DNA of 64,000 nt from Triops longicaudatus (Eukaryota; Arthropoda; Branchiopoda; Notostraca; Triopsidae): positions 62,001-126,000 of the forward strand of contig JAGQDJ010000146.1 in the NCBI GenBank assembly GCA_022885665.1. The letters run 5' to 3'. The translations under genes and the position numbers were made by a program. Each line of letters begins with the position of its first letter. Position 1 is the first letter of the stretch. Below are positions 11,096 to 21,705 of the stretch, in pieces. The notes under the pieces are model-generated. The model ran no database searches, had not been told where the DNA came from, and saw only the letters and a list, made by a program, of their open reading frames with translations.

Positions 11096-13717
11096 TTACG
11101 ACTGTTGGAACTTGGCTAGATATTCACGGGAGATGATAACACGTTGAATTTGGGCAGTTCCTTCATAGATCTGGTAAATTTTCGCATCTCGCATTAACTT
11201 TTCTACTGGATAATCTGTGTTAAAACCGTTTCCACCGAAAATCTGGAAGAAAATAAGATGGCACTCAAGTAGTCAGATTTTGACAATGCTGAAATAAATT
11301 GATTTACCTGAACGGCATCAGCTGCGGCTTTGTTGGCTACGTCTCCCGCCAAACATTTAGCGATTGAAGCATAATAAGTGTTACGGCGGCCTTGGTCAAC
11401 TTCCCACGCTGACTTCATCCACGCTAAACGAGAAGCTTCGACACCGATCGCCATATCAGCTAACATAAACGCGACAGCCTGTGACAGAAATTAATATAAC
11501 ACGTTAGTATAACCGATACTATTTCTTCCCACTAAAAATGGGTAGTTTAGAAAAAAGAAACAAAAGGTGAAATGAATGCACTATTATTTCATCACAAATA
11601 CCTGGTGTTTGAAGATTTCTTGGCCGAAAGCTTTACGTTCAGTAGCGTATTTAGTAGCTTCATCCAAAGCGCGCTGCGCTAAGCCAGTAGCACCAGCTGC
11701 AACTGGTGGGCGAGTTTTATCAAACGCACCCATGGCGATCTTGAATCCAGCGCCTTCGCCAATCAAAACATTCTCTTTAGGGACCACTACATCTTCAAAG
11801 GTAATGCCTCGAGTATCGGATGCCCGTTGTCCCATATTTTGCTCCTACATTTAGGATAAAGGAAACAAATTAATTAACCGTGGTAAATAGAGATATTCAA
11901 TAGTTATTGATTTTTAGAATGAATAGAACAATGAAGTACTTTGCGTCCAGGGGTTAGACCAGGTGTATCACGGTCGACGATGAAGCCAGTAAAAGCTTTA
12001 GAAGCTGGTGCTTTGGGATTAGAATCGGTGCGAGCTAATACGAAGTACCTAAAACGTTGGAGGATGAAAGAAGAGCGGCAAACGCATGAATAAAAATGTA
12101 TAAGAAAACACGAAAATATATATTTACCAATTGGCTACTCCTCCGTTAGTGATCCACATCTTCTGTCCGTTGATTACATAGTGATCACCTTTCTTGACAG
12201 CAGTGGTTTTAATTCCAGCCACGTCCGATCCTGCACCAGGTTCGGTGACACCGTACGCCTTCATAAATTTAAATGGAAAAGAAGGCAGACGATAAATAAA
12301 CATGATAATACTAAATTTAGTTGTGTGCAGCATTTGCAATTCTACAGTGATTTAAAGGGACTTACACACATCAGCGGCTCATCAATCATACGACCCAGAT
12401 ATTTCTTTTTCTGTTCCGCGTTTCCGCCCAAGAAAACGGGCATTTGCTAGACAAAGACAAATTTGGAATCAATTAGAGCATGGAAAACGAGGCAGAGTTC
12501 GTGTCATGCAGATACCCCATATTCAAAAGACAAAAGAGATAACCGCTTCCCCATTTTATTCGTTTGTATTTGTTTATTTTTACGCAAAAAAAGGCTATAT
12601 AGCCCCATGTTTTATAAGAGAAACGAGTATAAGAGCCTGTGACTTCCATAATAATCTTATTAGTGCTTCTGATTAGTTTGCATAAAAAAACTTACGCCCA
12701 AACTGTTGGCTTCTAACGCGGTTCCTATACCGGTACATCCGTAAGAAAGTTCTTCAGCAATCAAACAGCTATCAAAGACGCCCAAACCCAAACCACCGAG
12801 TTCGGCAGGGATGTGAGTGTTCATGAGACCCAAGCCGTGAGCTTTCTTGATAATTTCCCATGGGAATTCGCCCGTCTTATCATGGTGAGCCGCGACAGGG
12901 ATAATTTCTTCCCTAGCAAACTTGCGGGCCAAATCACGGAACTCCCGTTGCTCATCCGTCAAACCTTTTTGTTATACATAAAGAGGCATTCAGTTAAATT
13001 AGTTTTGCAAAAAGTTGCTACTTGTAAAGTAAGATTGGATACAGTCACGTGGGAAAACCTGATTCATTTCTAGCAGCATCAATAACTTGAAAATGCATTA
13101 CACAAGAAGAGCTTTTTTTTTTCTCAAGTGTATCAATTAGCTAACCAAATTATTTACCTGGTTTGAACAGGACAAGAAAAAATATAATACGAAACTCACT
13201 AAATTTTGGAGTATTTTTTTTAAATCACTTCTTTTTTATGTAATATTGTTTGGTAACTATTCAAATATTTTATTTATTTTCCAATTACCAAAACATGTTC
13301 CAGATACATGGTCTCCTTCAGAATTTAAGACACGTGCAGTAGTGAAGGATTTCGATCCAAGACGTGAAGCTGCATTTCTCAGACGACACACCTGTAAGAC
13401 ATGGGAAATGAATTTACGAGTTACATAATCAGTAAACCTGGTCTGCGCATTTAGAGAAAGGAGTTAAGTTGCAAAACGTGCAGGTTGCAGTATAGATGGG
13501 AGATTACAACGTTATTTATCTTTTGTAAGATCGGATAAGAATCGGATAAACATAAATTAAAATTGAGGGAGCGACAAAAATTGCAAAAAAATAGCGCAAA
13601 GTGCAAGGTTCAATAGTTTCGCGTTCAACGTCAAAGTCCTAATCTACGGCAGATAAATGCAACTGAACACGTGAGCAAAGAATGTCCAAGAATGTTTACC
13701 CTGTTTAAAGACGACAT
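11096..13717 (-). CDS. ACADM: Medium-chain acyl-CoA dehydrogenase, mitochondrial
   Basis: FAD enzyme for the first step of mitochondrial beta-oxidation of medium-chain acyl-CoAs. Minus-strand exons: 13700-13717, 13289-13391, 12696-12964, 12366-12446, 12128-12258, 11940-12048, 11602-11844, 11308-11478, 11096-11242; 423 aa, near the human 421. The first exon codes only MSSLNR and joins in phase to a Ser/Arg/Ala-rich presequence (RLRNAASRLGSKSFTTAR), fitting a mitochondrial transit peptide. Signature segments: ARKFAREEIIPVAA, TEPGAGSDVAGIKT, NGQKMWITNGG, GFKIAMGAFDKTRP and the catalytic Glu in QIYEGTAQIQ (about residue 402). All splice joins close in phase. The six-codon first exon is the least certain part. 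Confidence 0.93.
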
Positions 13718-14408
13718 ATCAGCGAAAGATTTGCTACACAAACAGAAGAATTTCACACACAAGAATTGACGGAAGTACAACGGCTAACAAGGATTCGATA
13801 CGTTACAATCGGAACATAGATGGCGCTGATGTAGTATTGCACCTCGAAATAGCAGTAAGCGCGGTTTATGAAAATTTAGCTACCGGTCGTGCAGAATTCC
13901 ACGAGTTGGCCTACTACTTTGTAGAAGTTACCTTTTTATTCACATGATTTATCCTATCATTATTTGTGGTTTCTGCTTGCACAATTGTTAAACTGCATTT
14001 TCAACAATTATACCAACAACCCTATTCATTTTTCTCTATGATTCAAGGATACGATAGAAATTTTTCTGGATATGAACTTTTTCACAGACCGAAAAGAGAA
14101 GCATATGGACGATTGGTGGTTGTCTTCATTCCACTTGGATTGAGTTATGACTATCCAGGAATTAATCATCTTGAAATGCATTGTCATTTAACAGAAGAAC
14201 GGTGTTTTTAGAATCAGGCGGTTTTATAAAACGTAGCTTTGACGCTCAAGAATGTTAAAAATACGGAAAATTGATTTATGCTGCTAGTAGCTCACGTAAA
14301 TTAAACTTATAGTTGGTATCTTATGAAACAAACTGTGATGTTGAAAAGCCCAATCAGAAGACATTTTTTTTATGAAACAAACTCCATTACATGCAATTTA
14401 TGTACAAA
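13718..14408. other. ACADM upstream region and TLS1 3' flank
   Basis: At 13808-13820 there is an ACATAGATGGCGC motif; read on the ACADM strand this is GCGCCATCTATGT, a YY1/Pho-like core often near arthropod start sites. An open plus-strand stretch at 13966-14211 is present but unrecognised and is not called a gene. Nothing else stands out. Confidence 0.4.
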
Positions 14409-15743
14409 TTATCGACGAAACTGGCGTCGGAACTTTTCGAAGTAGAAATCGTCAGTGGCCTTTTGCGCTTCATCTTTCTTTTTTGTCTCAGAATACACCG
14501 GAATAGCCACTTCACCTCCTACCACGTGCGTAATTTGAGTCTTGGCTTCCGGTTCTTTTTCTACTGGCTTCTTTTTATGTTGGTCTCCGATGCTGACTGA
14601 AATTTGATGTTTGTTAAAAAAATTTTTTTTTTAGAACATAAAGTAATGTCTTACATCTATTGTGTTGTACGAAATTGACTGCGTAATTTGTCGGAACAAA
14701 TTGCGAAGGTGCATCTTTTTTCCTCATTTTTTCGAGTAGTAATTTTTGTTTCGCTTCTTCGGTAGCTTCAATATTCTTAATCTTAGCGCTAACAAAGAGA
14801 AGTGGAGAAATATTACATGCAATTAAACATAATAAAATGCAATAGCAATAAATAACGTAAATAATAACGTAAAGATCTTTACTCTATTCCAAGGTCAACT
14901 TCCGGGATCCCGCTCAACATCTGATTGGAAAGCATTTCTTCGGACTGTTTTTTATAACTTTTTCGTAAGAATTCGGGAACAGCCAGTAGAGCAGCTTCTT
15001 CAGGCGATAGATATTTTTTGCCGTTTTCTTCTTCTTCCTTTTCCTTATCTCTACTTTGCCCTTTCTTCTTCGCTAATTCTTGTTCAATGTACTTCATCCT
15101 GAAAAAATATCGCATTAAAATTTAAGTTTCTTAGCAAATACAAATCAGAATTCACATTTCCGCATCTTCATCTCTTGTGTTTGTTTCCGCAGAAAACTGA
15201 GTTCCTATGCCAGTGTCGTAAGCGTCGTCATTTTGTTTCATTTTACCACTCTTCAACGTTTTCATATCAACCATTCCACCAGTGTTGGTTCTGAAGGGAT
15301 CTCTCTAGCGTTCAAGAAATCAATACGAATACAAGCGTTAGATATTACAAATGTTCAAATCTTACAACGAAGATTTCTTCTTCTATCGTGACTTTTTTCC
15401 CCAAAGCGAGACTGACAACATTCACTCCATGAGGCTTCTGACGTAGTTTTTGCCGCTCTTTCGTTTCCTCCAACTTAGCTCTAAAGATATGAAAAAATTA
15501 TTGCATCGGGTAACCTATTCTAGGAAAACGAAGAATAGGTAACTGTCTAGTATCAACAGTGGGAAAGCCACGGAAAAACTTTGTAAATTTAATTTACAGT
15601 AGGTCTTCAGATTCTTCTGGAAGCTCATCAGGTTTTCTTTCTTCTTCGGCAACATCTTCGTCAGATAATTTTCTCTTCCTAATATTTTTTCTCTTGATTT
15701 GCTTGAAGGATGCTGATTTTTCACTGGACGTTTCACTTTCCAT
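14409..15743 (-). CDS. C9orf78: Telomere length and silencing protein 1 homolog (C9orf78/Hep59)
   Basis: Small, highly charged nuclear protein linked in human and fission yeast to spliceosome function. Minus-strand exons: 15598-15743, 15366-15480, 15156-15304, 14883-15098, 14655-14788, 14409-14596; 315 aa against 289 in human. Conserved blocks in order: KLEETKERQKLRQKPHGVN, DPFRTNTGGMVDMK, GTQFSAETNTRDEDAEMMKY, KKTEEMLSNQMLSGIPEVDLGID-type segment (here SEEMLSNQMLSGIPEVDLGI), AKIKNIEATEEAK, FVPTNYAVNFVQHNRF and the terminal DDFYFEKFRRQFRR. No catalytic domain is expected. The start is the first Met; a Lys/Arg/Glu-rich N-terminal stretch precedes the conserved part. It is head to head with RPL28. 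Confidence 0.92.
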
Positions 15744-16352
15744 TATTTAGATTTAAATGTAGGCTCTTAGCAAATACCAGCCAAATACTTAGCAATGTTT
15801 AATTGTTTTGCTCCGTTCGTATTGTGTATCCCTTTCGTATCGTTTAAAATTTCATCGTCTGATGGACAGAAACATCGATTCTAGTATACGCCATCTTGAA
15901 TGTCCACAGGCCCCGTTTCTGTACCCAGGCCTTAGCACGCGGTCCTGCACAATGCATTCTAAGAAGTTCACGAAGTCCAACATGGCTGCCTACATCAAAG
16001 TTCGACACGTTGCATTTTAGGGACCGCTCTAATTTTCAGACCTTAGTTTTGGTAGCCTTGATCGCTTTCCTTTTGGTGTAGTAGTGTTTATACGTGGGAC
16101 ATTTTCAAGGTAAATTGATAAGTATTGTTGAAATTAGTGCGTGAGATGTAAAATTGTTGCCACAGTAGTCACCAATTATGTTTCATTTACACAGTATAGT
16201 ATACCTAAAGAAGATTTTTGAATATTTAATATGAAAAATCGTTTGTTTTTCCGTTACCATCCGCCACATGGTTAAGCGAGTCATGCGTCCTACCCGGTTT
16301 ATCAAGTTACGTTATATTTGTGCTTCGGTGTTTTAGGCGAAAATCTTCCATC
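15744..16352. promoter_or_regulatory. Divergent promoter region TLS1 / RPL28
   Basis: The region holds GCCATCTTG (15890-15898), a YY1/Pho-type site, and AACATGGCTGCC (15978 on). A pyrimidine tract CTTTCCTTTT (16065-16074) resembles the 5'TOP start of ribosomal protein genes. A likely non-coding first exon of RPL28 runs from there to a GGTAAAT donor at 16109-16110 and is joined to an acceptor TTTTAG ending at 16336, 16 bp before the RPL28 start codon. Confidence 0.55.
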
Positions 16353-17181
16353 ATGTCTGCCGATCTGCAGTGGCTCATCATCAGGAACAACAGTTCCTTC
16401 CAAGTGAAGAAACGCAACATCAACCAGCCATTCAGCCTTGTAGGTATTTCCTTCGTGACCTTTTGACGTTTTCTCTATGCCACCTTTGTTGAATTTCAGG
16501 AACCACTGAACTTGACATCCCGCCACAACTTCCGTCAAAACACCTTGGTTCATAAGAAAGCCGTAGGAGTTATTCCCGCTAAGGATAACAAAGGCTTCGT
16601 TACTGTCTTGAAGTCGTCCAAAAACACCGTAAGTGAAATGTTCCGTCTCCAGAGCCTATTGCCACTTCAATATGATGGTTACACCAAGATCTTTGATACA
16701 CCATGATTTACAAACTTTTTGCTGATTTAAATGTCCCAAATCAAATTTATCAAGTGAATGTATGAATGGCGATGTTTTAACGCAATTTCATGTTTCTTCC
16801 GCAGTTCAAGCCACGCAAGAACTACGTTAAGATCCAGACCAAATCTGGCCCACGACGAGCTCTTTCAAAGTTGCACAACATGATTGTCAAGGCTCAGTAT
16901 CGTAAGGACTTGAAACAGGTAATACTTATTCTCGAAATTTTTTTAATAAACGTTTTGCTATATGATGGTTACACCAAGATCGTTGATATTCTATGATTTA
17001 AACTTTTATTGCTGATAGCCTTTCTTATTTAAATTATCTTTTAATTCATTGTGCCTTCTGTAAACCAATTGTAATGTTCCTGTTTCATCTTCAGTCTGCG
17101 TTGAAGCGTGCGTCTGCCATCTTGCGATCCCAGAAAGTTCGCACCCCCAAGAAGGGCCGCCCTGCTAAGAAAGCCGAGTAA
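16353..17181 (+). CDS. RPL28: 60S ribosomal protein L28 (eL28)
   Basis: Structural protein of the large cytosolic ribosomal subunit. Coding exons: 16353-16439, 16500-16628, 16805-16918, 17095-17181; 138 aa (human 137). MSADLQWLIIRNNSSF, PLNLTSRHNFR, AVGVIPA, LHNMIVKAQYRKDL and SALKRASAILRSQK align along the family. The basic C-terminus (TPKKGRPAKKAE) is typical. AATAAA at 17207-17212 is close behind the stop. Introns 3 and 4 of the transcript (176 bp each) contain two related box C/D snoRNA candidates, so the gene probably doubles as a snoRNA host. The neighbouring METTL13 stop is only 85 bp away on the other strand. Confidence 0.96.
16668..16729 (+). ncRNA. Box C/D snoRNA candidate, U24-like, copy 1
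   Basis: In the RPL28 intron 16629-16804. Box C-like ATGATGG (16672-16678), D'-like TTGA (16693-16696), C'-like ATGATTT (about 16702-16708) and box D CTGA (16722-16725) are at normal spacing. The stretch before D', ACACCAAGATCT, is complementary over 11 nt to the conserved large-subunit rRNA segment AGATCTTGGTG, as I remember it. The fifth base from D' faces the C of GATC, the same register as in human and yeast U24. The terminal stem is weak. Call rests on boxes, spacing, host and a second copy. Confidence 0.62.
16957..17018 (+). ncRNA. Box C/D snoRNA candidate, U24-like, copy 2
   Basis: In the RPL28 intron 16919-17094. It repeats copy 1 (the 21 bases from TATGATGGTT to AAGATC are identical) but diverges elsewhere. 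Boxes: C ATGATGG (16962-16968), D' TTGA (16983-16986), C' ATGATTT, D CTGA (17012-17015). The ends GCTAT (16957-16961) and ATAGC (17014-17018) form a terminal stem, which strengthens this copy. Guide ACACCAAGATCG pairs 10 nt with the same rRNA segment and, like vertebrate U24, ends GATCG against the box. Confidence 0.68.
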
Positions 17182-17266
17182 ATCTGTATAACAGCTTGTT
17201 TTTGTGAATAAACAATTCATGGCTGTCCCAACAATGTATGACTTCTTTCATTGCTTTATAAGGTAT

Positions 17267-20200
17267 TTATTCGATTTTCAAACTTCTCAGCATTTTTTCC
17301 ACGTCAACGAACTTTGGCGTGGTTTTCTTGTTGAGCTGGACCAGGGATTGGTAGTAGGAAGATTTCGACAGTTCTTTTTTACGTTTAAGGAACGTAAGAT
17401 CCTTTTCTTGGGCATAACAGTATAAAATTTCATTCACTTCGTCTTCTATTTGATACGAAACAATAGTTGGGAACAATGGCTTCAAATGATTCAGAGTTTC
17501 TTTTCGTAAATTAATATCGCGGCACACAAAGTTGATTAACAGCAATCCTGAAACGATTAGATGTATTAAGTAGAAGAGATATTATAAGGAACGAAACAAA
17601 CATTTCAGTTTATGAGACATACCTTCAGGGTTCAAGCACGCTTTCAGATTGTCCAGAAACGACGTTTCAAGAAAGGCAGGTGGCGGACAGCTGATTCCCA
17701 GTGACGAATCTTTGTTATCCACATCAATCAAAATGGCGTAATATTTTTGGCCTGTAAAGGATGCATGACATGGTTAAATGCAACGAAGTTACGAAAAAGC
17801 AACTAAAAAAGAGTGGCTTCCATAAACCGTAGTTTCCTATGCCGCTACTTCGCAGCTATCTAACCATGGCTAAATACATATGAGCTATCACATTTTGTAC
17901 GTCGTGTCGGTGTCCGTATTCGAAAGCTAATTACGTGTACAATTCATTGTTACCTTTGTGTGCTGCTTCACTAACGTACACCAAGCCATCCTGGACGACT
18001 ACTTTCAGATGCTGGTCGGGCTTAAAGCCGAAAAACTTCGTTGCAGCTTCCACGACTGCTGGATCGATATCCACTGCTTCTACTGAACGCTGAATAATAA
18101 TAAAATGAGTTAATTAGTCATGGAAAATAATTTCAATAAAGACAGAACAGATTAAATGTTAAATGGAAAATGCATGAAAGGGAAATGCAATACTGTGATA
18201 TACAGTAGAACTCCGACTTTGTCAACCGGTCGGGACCGAAGGATGGTTGACACCATCTGATGTTAAGTGCATTAGAAGAATTCTAGGATAGTTTCAAATT
18301 GGAATGATATATAGTGTTCCTTAATAATATTTCCTTGAAATCAATTAAATAAATTCTCTTAAATAAATGCTCTAAAAGCAACGTAAAAAACACATTTTAA
18401 CAAAGATTTTTTTTCGTCAAGCTGTTGACATTCGAGAGATTCCACAATCGGGGTTGAAAAAATCGGAGCTCTACTGTACCTCAGGAAACTGCTTGTGTAT
18501 AAACGCCGATAAGGCACCTCCTCCTAAACCGAGGACAAGAATTGGGCTTATGTCTTCTTGATTTCGTTCCCAAGCCAAACCAGCTGTCATAGCGATATGG
18601 TGTTGACAAGCCAAATAATTCAGATCAACTCTGTCTTTAATGAAAAAAAGACAAGGATAAACTTTAGAGCTGAGACTATTCGCTTCATTGTAATACTTTT
18701 GAGTAGTCGAGCTTCGGATTGAATAACGTTTTGGCTGGACAAGAAAATAAGTCGCCTAAATGACTGATCAGCACGATCGGGATCTTGGACATCTTCAATC
18801 ACGAATTTTCCAGACATAGGCGAGATTCCTTCGTGAACCACAGTTCGTTTTCCGATGTCGGAACCCACGGATAAGAAAGGAATCTAAAAATGTCACACAG
18901 CTGACGTAAGAAATAATATGAATTGATGTAAGGCAAACTTGGTAATTTAGCGGAGTTCCCAAAGGTTGCAGGGAGGCAACGGTTCCAGCTAATTCGTCTT
19001 GAATGCTTTGTCGATTTGAGTGGATGTGTCCTCGATTCAAATGGACAACAACAAGTCGCTGGAAATCCGCAGATTCGATTAATTGTTTCCGACCTTCTGG
19101 AGTCCCAAACAACCACTCGGTTTCCCTGAAATATTCAATAACTTATTAACTATTACAAAAAAGAGTGGAAATCAAATAAATCAAGAAAAGCTACTCGAAA
19201 ATCATGAACTCGTACGTAAAACAATGCAAACAATTTCCTGTCAAGTTGTCAAAATTAAATGTAAAGAAAGTCTGAGTTTCTCTTCCAAGGACGTTAGCCG
19301 GAGTCTGTGCTTTATTATAGCCTACTTAACAGGTCGCATTGACTTTCGCAATATAGTGCCTTAAGAAATTAATAATTAATATTCCCGTACGTAAATTCTT
19401 TCGAATAAACCTACATATATAACTTAATTTTGTATAGTGTTATCAACTTTCTTATCTGTATTTTGAATATATTGCTTAAGCTTATTAATTTTATTTGGTT
19501 GTTTGTTGAGTTACCTTCCTTGAGGGACAATAAACGCAGCGAAGATGTTTGAAGACTTGCTCGTATTCCTATCCACGATATACAATGTATAACGTGGATG
19601 CTCCGACGTTTGATTCGGACTCATTAGGTCAACCTTAAAATTCTCCTTGTCAAAATCCTTCTTAGCGAGTTGATGTCTCAATAAAGCAAATTGTTGTAAG
19701 CTTTTAATCCGCTCCAACAGTTCGTTCGGGGAGGAAAGCTTAATCACCGTTTCTGGTGTTGGCGAGAATTCAATAATCTGCAGGAAAGAAAGGAAAGCAA
19801 AACAATTCAATATTTAATTTTATGAACGTAAATGTATTCAAAATTTTTACAGGTTGCATGTTGGACATCTTTCTGAATTTGGTGCATACAATAACGAAGA
19901 CCGGAAAAGGACTGATTTCTTCTGCGTCTGCTGCGATTTTTCCTTTCGATTTCTTCTGAGGCTTGGAAACGTGATCTTCCGCATCTGCGCACCGACATAC
20001 ACGAATCATCCAACCTTCTTCATGGCTCCAATGCACGAGCTTTTGCGCGATATGTTCTTGTAGAAGAGAAATACAAATGTAACGCCCACCAACACGCAAA
20101 ACTCTTCCTATTTCCTGTAAAAAAACACGACTAATGAACAGCTGGACACAAGGTTGCAATGTCTAACGACTAAAGAATCTAACTAAATTAAAATAACTGT

Positions 20201-20877
20201 ATGAAAATCAGATAGACAATTTTAACGGGCGCTGAATTTTTACATGTTAAATAAGCGAGATAAACAACTGATACACACACACAAAAAAAAAAAGAAAATT
20301 ATTTGTAACTTACTGAAAGTAAACTTGAAGCTCTATCCTGCGCTGCTTGGCTTGAATCAGAAAACAGCGCGTCTAAAGTTCCTTTGTCAAGAACACAGGA
20401 AAACGATGCGTCCGAAAATGTCATTTGTAACAAATCCATTGCTACGAAACTCATTTCAGGGTAACTTTGCTTGTATTTCTCCTGCATTTGGCTAATTACA
20501 GTTTCACTGATATCCACATTGGTGATCACTCTAAAAATACATAATTATCCGTTTATTTTTACGTTATTATTGCTCCGTTCATGTTTTAACGTCAAGAAAC
20601 ATTACTTGAAGCCAGAATTGTACAGATCGGCACCCAAAGTTGAATTTCCGCATCCAGCCATTAAGATATTATCCTTATACGTTATGTACTTATGCAGCAG
20701 TCCTGACAGCTGTAAATAATTACCATACCTGCATTCAACTTTTAAATTAGTGTCAAAACGTTTTAAAAATTATTTGAGTTTTTACCATTCAAATGCGTTC
20801 CGTCCTCTTTTAGTAAAAAACTGATCCCAGTATTGCTGCTGGCTAAATTCCGAACTTGACTTTGGTAGAAGATCCAT
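17267..20877 (-). CDS. METTL13: eEF1A lysine and N-terminal methyltransferase (METTL13)
   Basis: Two-domain methyltransferase acting on elongation factor eEF1A. Minus-strand exons: 20786-20877, 20606-20728, 20314-20530, 19851-20114, 19515-19777, 18939-19125, 18697-18883, 18480-18634, 17954-18089, 17623-17751, 17267-17547; 677 aa (human 699). N-terminal domain: YWDQFF, SAM-binding NILMAGCGNSTLGADLY, VITNVDIS and CVLDKGTLDAL. C-terminal domain: NYLACQHHIAMTAGLAW, second SAM-binding ILVLGLGGGALSAFIH, VEAVDIDPAVVEAA, YYAILIDVDN. The 62-bp intron at 18635-18696 is needed to keep the frame. The donor at 18938 (CAA then GTTTGC) is weak. The intron 18090-18479 carries an inverted-repeat element whose end forms the donor. 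Head to head with ABL. Confidence 0.94.
18203..18476. mobile_element. Non-autonomous Tc1/mariner-pogo-like MITE
   Basis: The ends form terminal inverted repeats: CAGTAGAACTCCGACTTT on the left and, reverse-complemented, CAGTAGAGCTCCGATTTT on the right. They pair over about 25 nt with 3 mismatches. Each end is flanked by TA (18201-18202 and 18477-18478), the target duplication of the Tc1/mariner superfamily, and the CAGTAGAACTC start resembles pogo/Tigger elements. About 274 bp, AT-rich, no transposase ORF, so non-autonomous. It fills most of a METTL13 intron. Confidence 0.8.
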
Positions 20878-21705
20878 AGTTTTCAAGCTTTAGCAAAATC
20901 TATTTTCCCCTTCTCAAGCAGGAATACACATGCGGACTGTAGTAAACACGCGCACGTGCTATGTTCCCGTGTTGCCTGGTATTGTTTCTTGCAAACTAAA
21001 CTAGATTTTTAAGACTTCCATCCAGTTAAATAATAACATTAATGTAGTTAAATATTATTTAAAAAAGTAAATTAGTTTTCATAGAGTTGAAGACTCAAGT
21101 TCTTGTATACCGGCAACAGTGTCGAAGTTGACAGTTGTTGGAAAGATGGTCGTCGATAAGTTGTGTCTGTGAAGACGAACCGGTTCAAATCTCTCGGATT
21201 TATTCCTGTTTTTTTCCTCTCTCTGTCCTGATAGTGCCATTGCTTTCCAACTTCCAGGTTCTCTTTACCTTACGCGAGTCACACTTTCCTTCAAAAGTTT
21301 CTACAATATTGTTGGAAAGGTTAACGCCCCTTTGAATCTTCTACCAAGAGGATTACAACAATAATTTCACAAAAAGAAGCAATGTAACAATGACGTAAAA
21401 AGTTTCAGAAATCCTGGTGGTAGCGTAATTTTCCTTTAAATACTCACCTGGAGGCCCTGTTAGCATTCAGTAAAGAAATTTAAATATTTGGAGAAAAATT
21501 CCAAGTTTGGATGTATTTTTTCTTCATTGGTGCTTGTGGAAAAAGTGCTTGTGGAGCCATAAGTTTTGGTCTGTTTTTCCAAGTGTGATTGCTGATTGAC
21601 TCTCTGGATTAGATGTCTCTTTCCTGGATCATTTGAAACCAAAGGAGGAAAAAGAAAGGAAGACCGAAAAAAAAGCGTGAATGGGATGCTTGTAGAAACA
21701 AGGCG
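20878..21705. promoter_or_regulatory. Divergent region METTL13 / ABL with ABL 5' UTR
   Basis: These 828 bp separate two opposite start codons. The in-frame stop TAG at 21610 precedes the ABL ATG, which is the first Met after it. I see no clear TATA box; ABL transcription probably starts within this stretch, but a further upstream untranslated exon cannot be excluded. No repeat noticed. Confidence 0.45.

Noticed and set aside
13966..14211. Plus-strand open stretch (in-frame ATG at 14037, MIQGYDRNFSGYELF...)
   Set aside because: No family recognised, no clear splice partners or promoter, and only 57-81 codons. Kept out of the gene list.
18203..18476. The METTL13 intron element as an introner
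   Set aside because: It lacks a full intron on its own: the acceptor side is host sequence about 110 bp away, and it has TA duplications and TIRs of a DNA transposon, so MITE is the simpler call.
21178..21205. GGTTCAAATC looking like a tRNA T-loop
   Set aside because: Flanking bases do not form a T stem and no anticodon or D arm is placed correctly.
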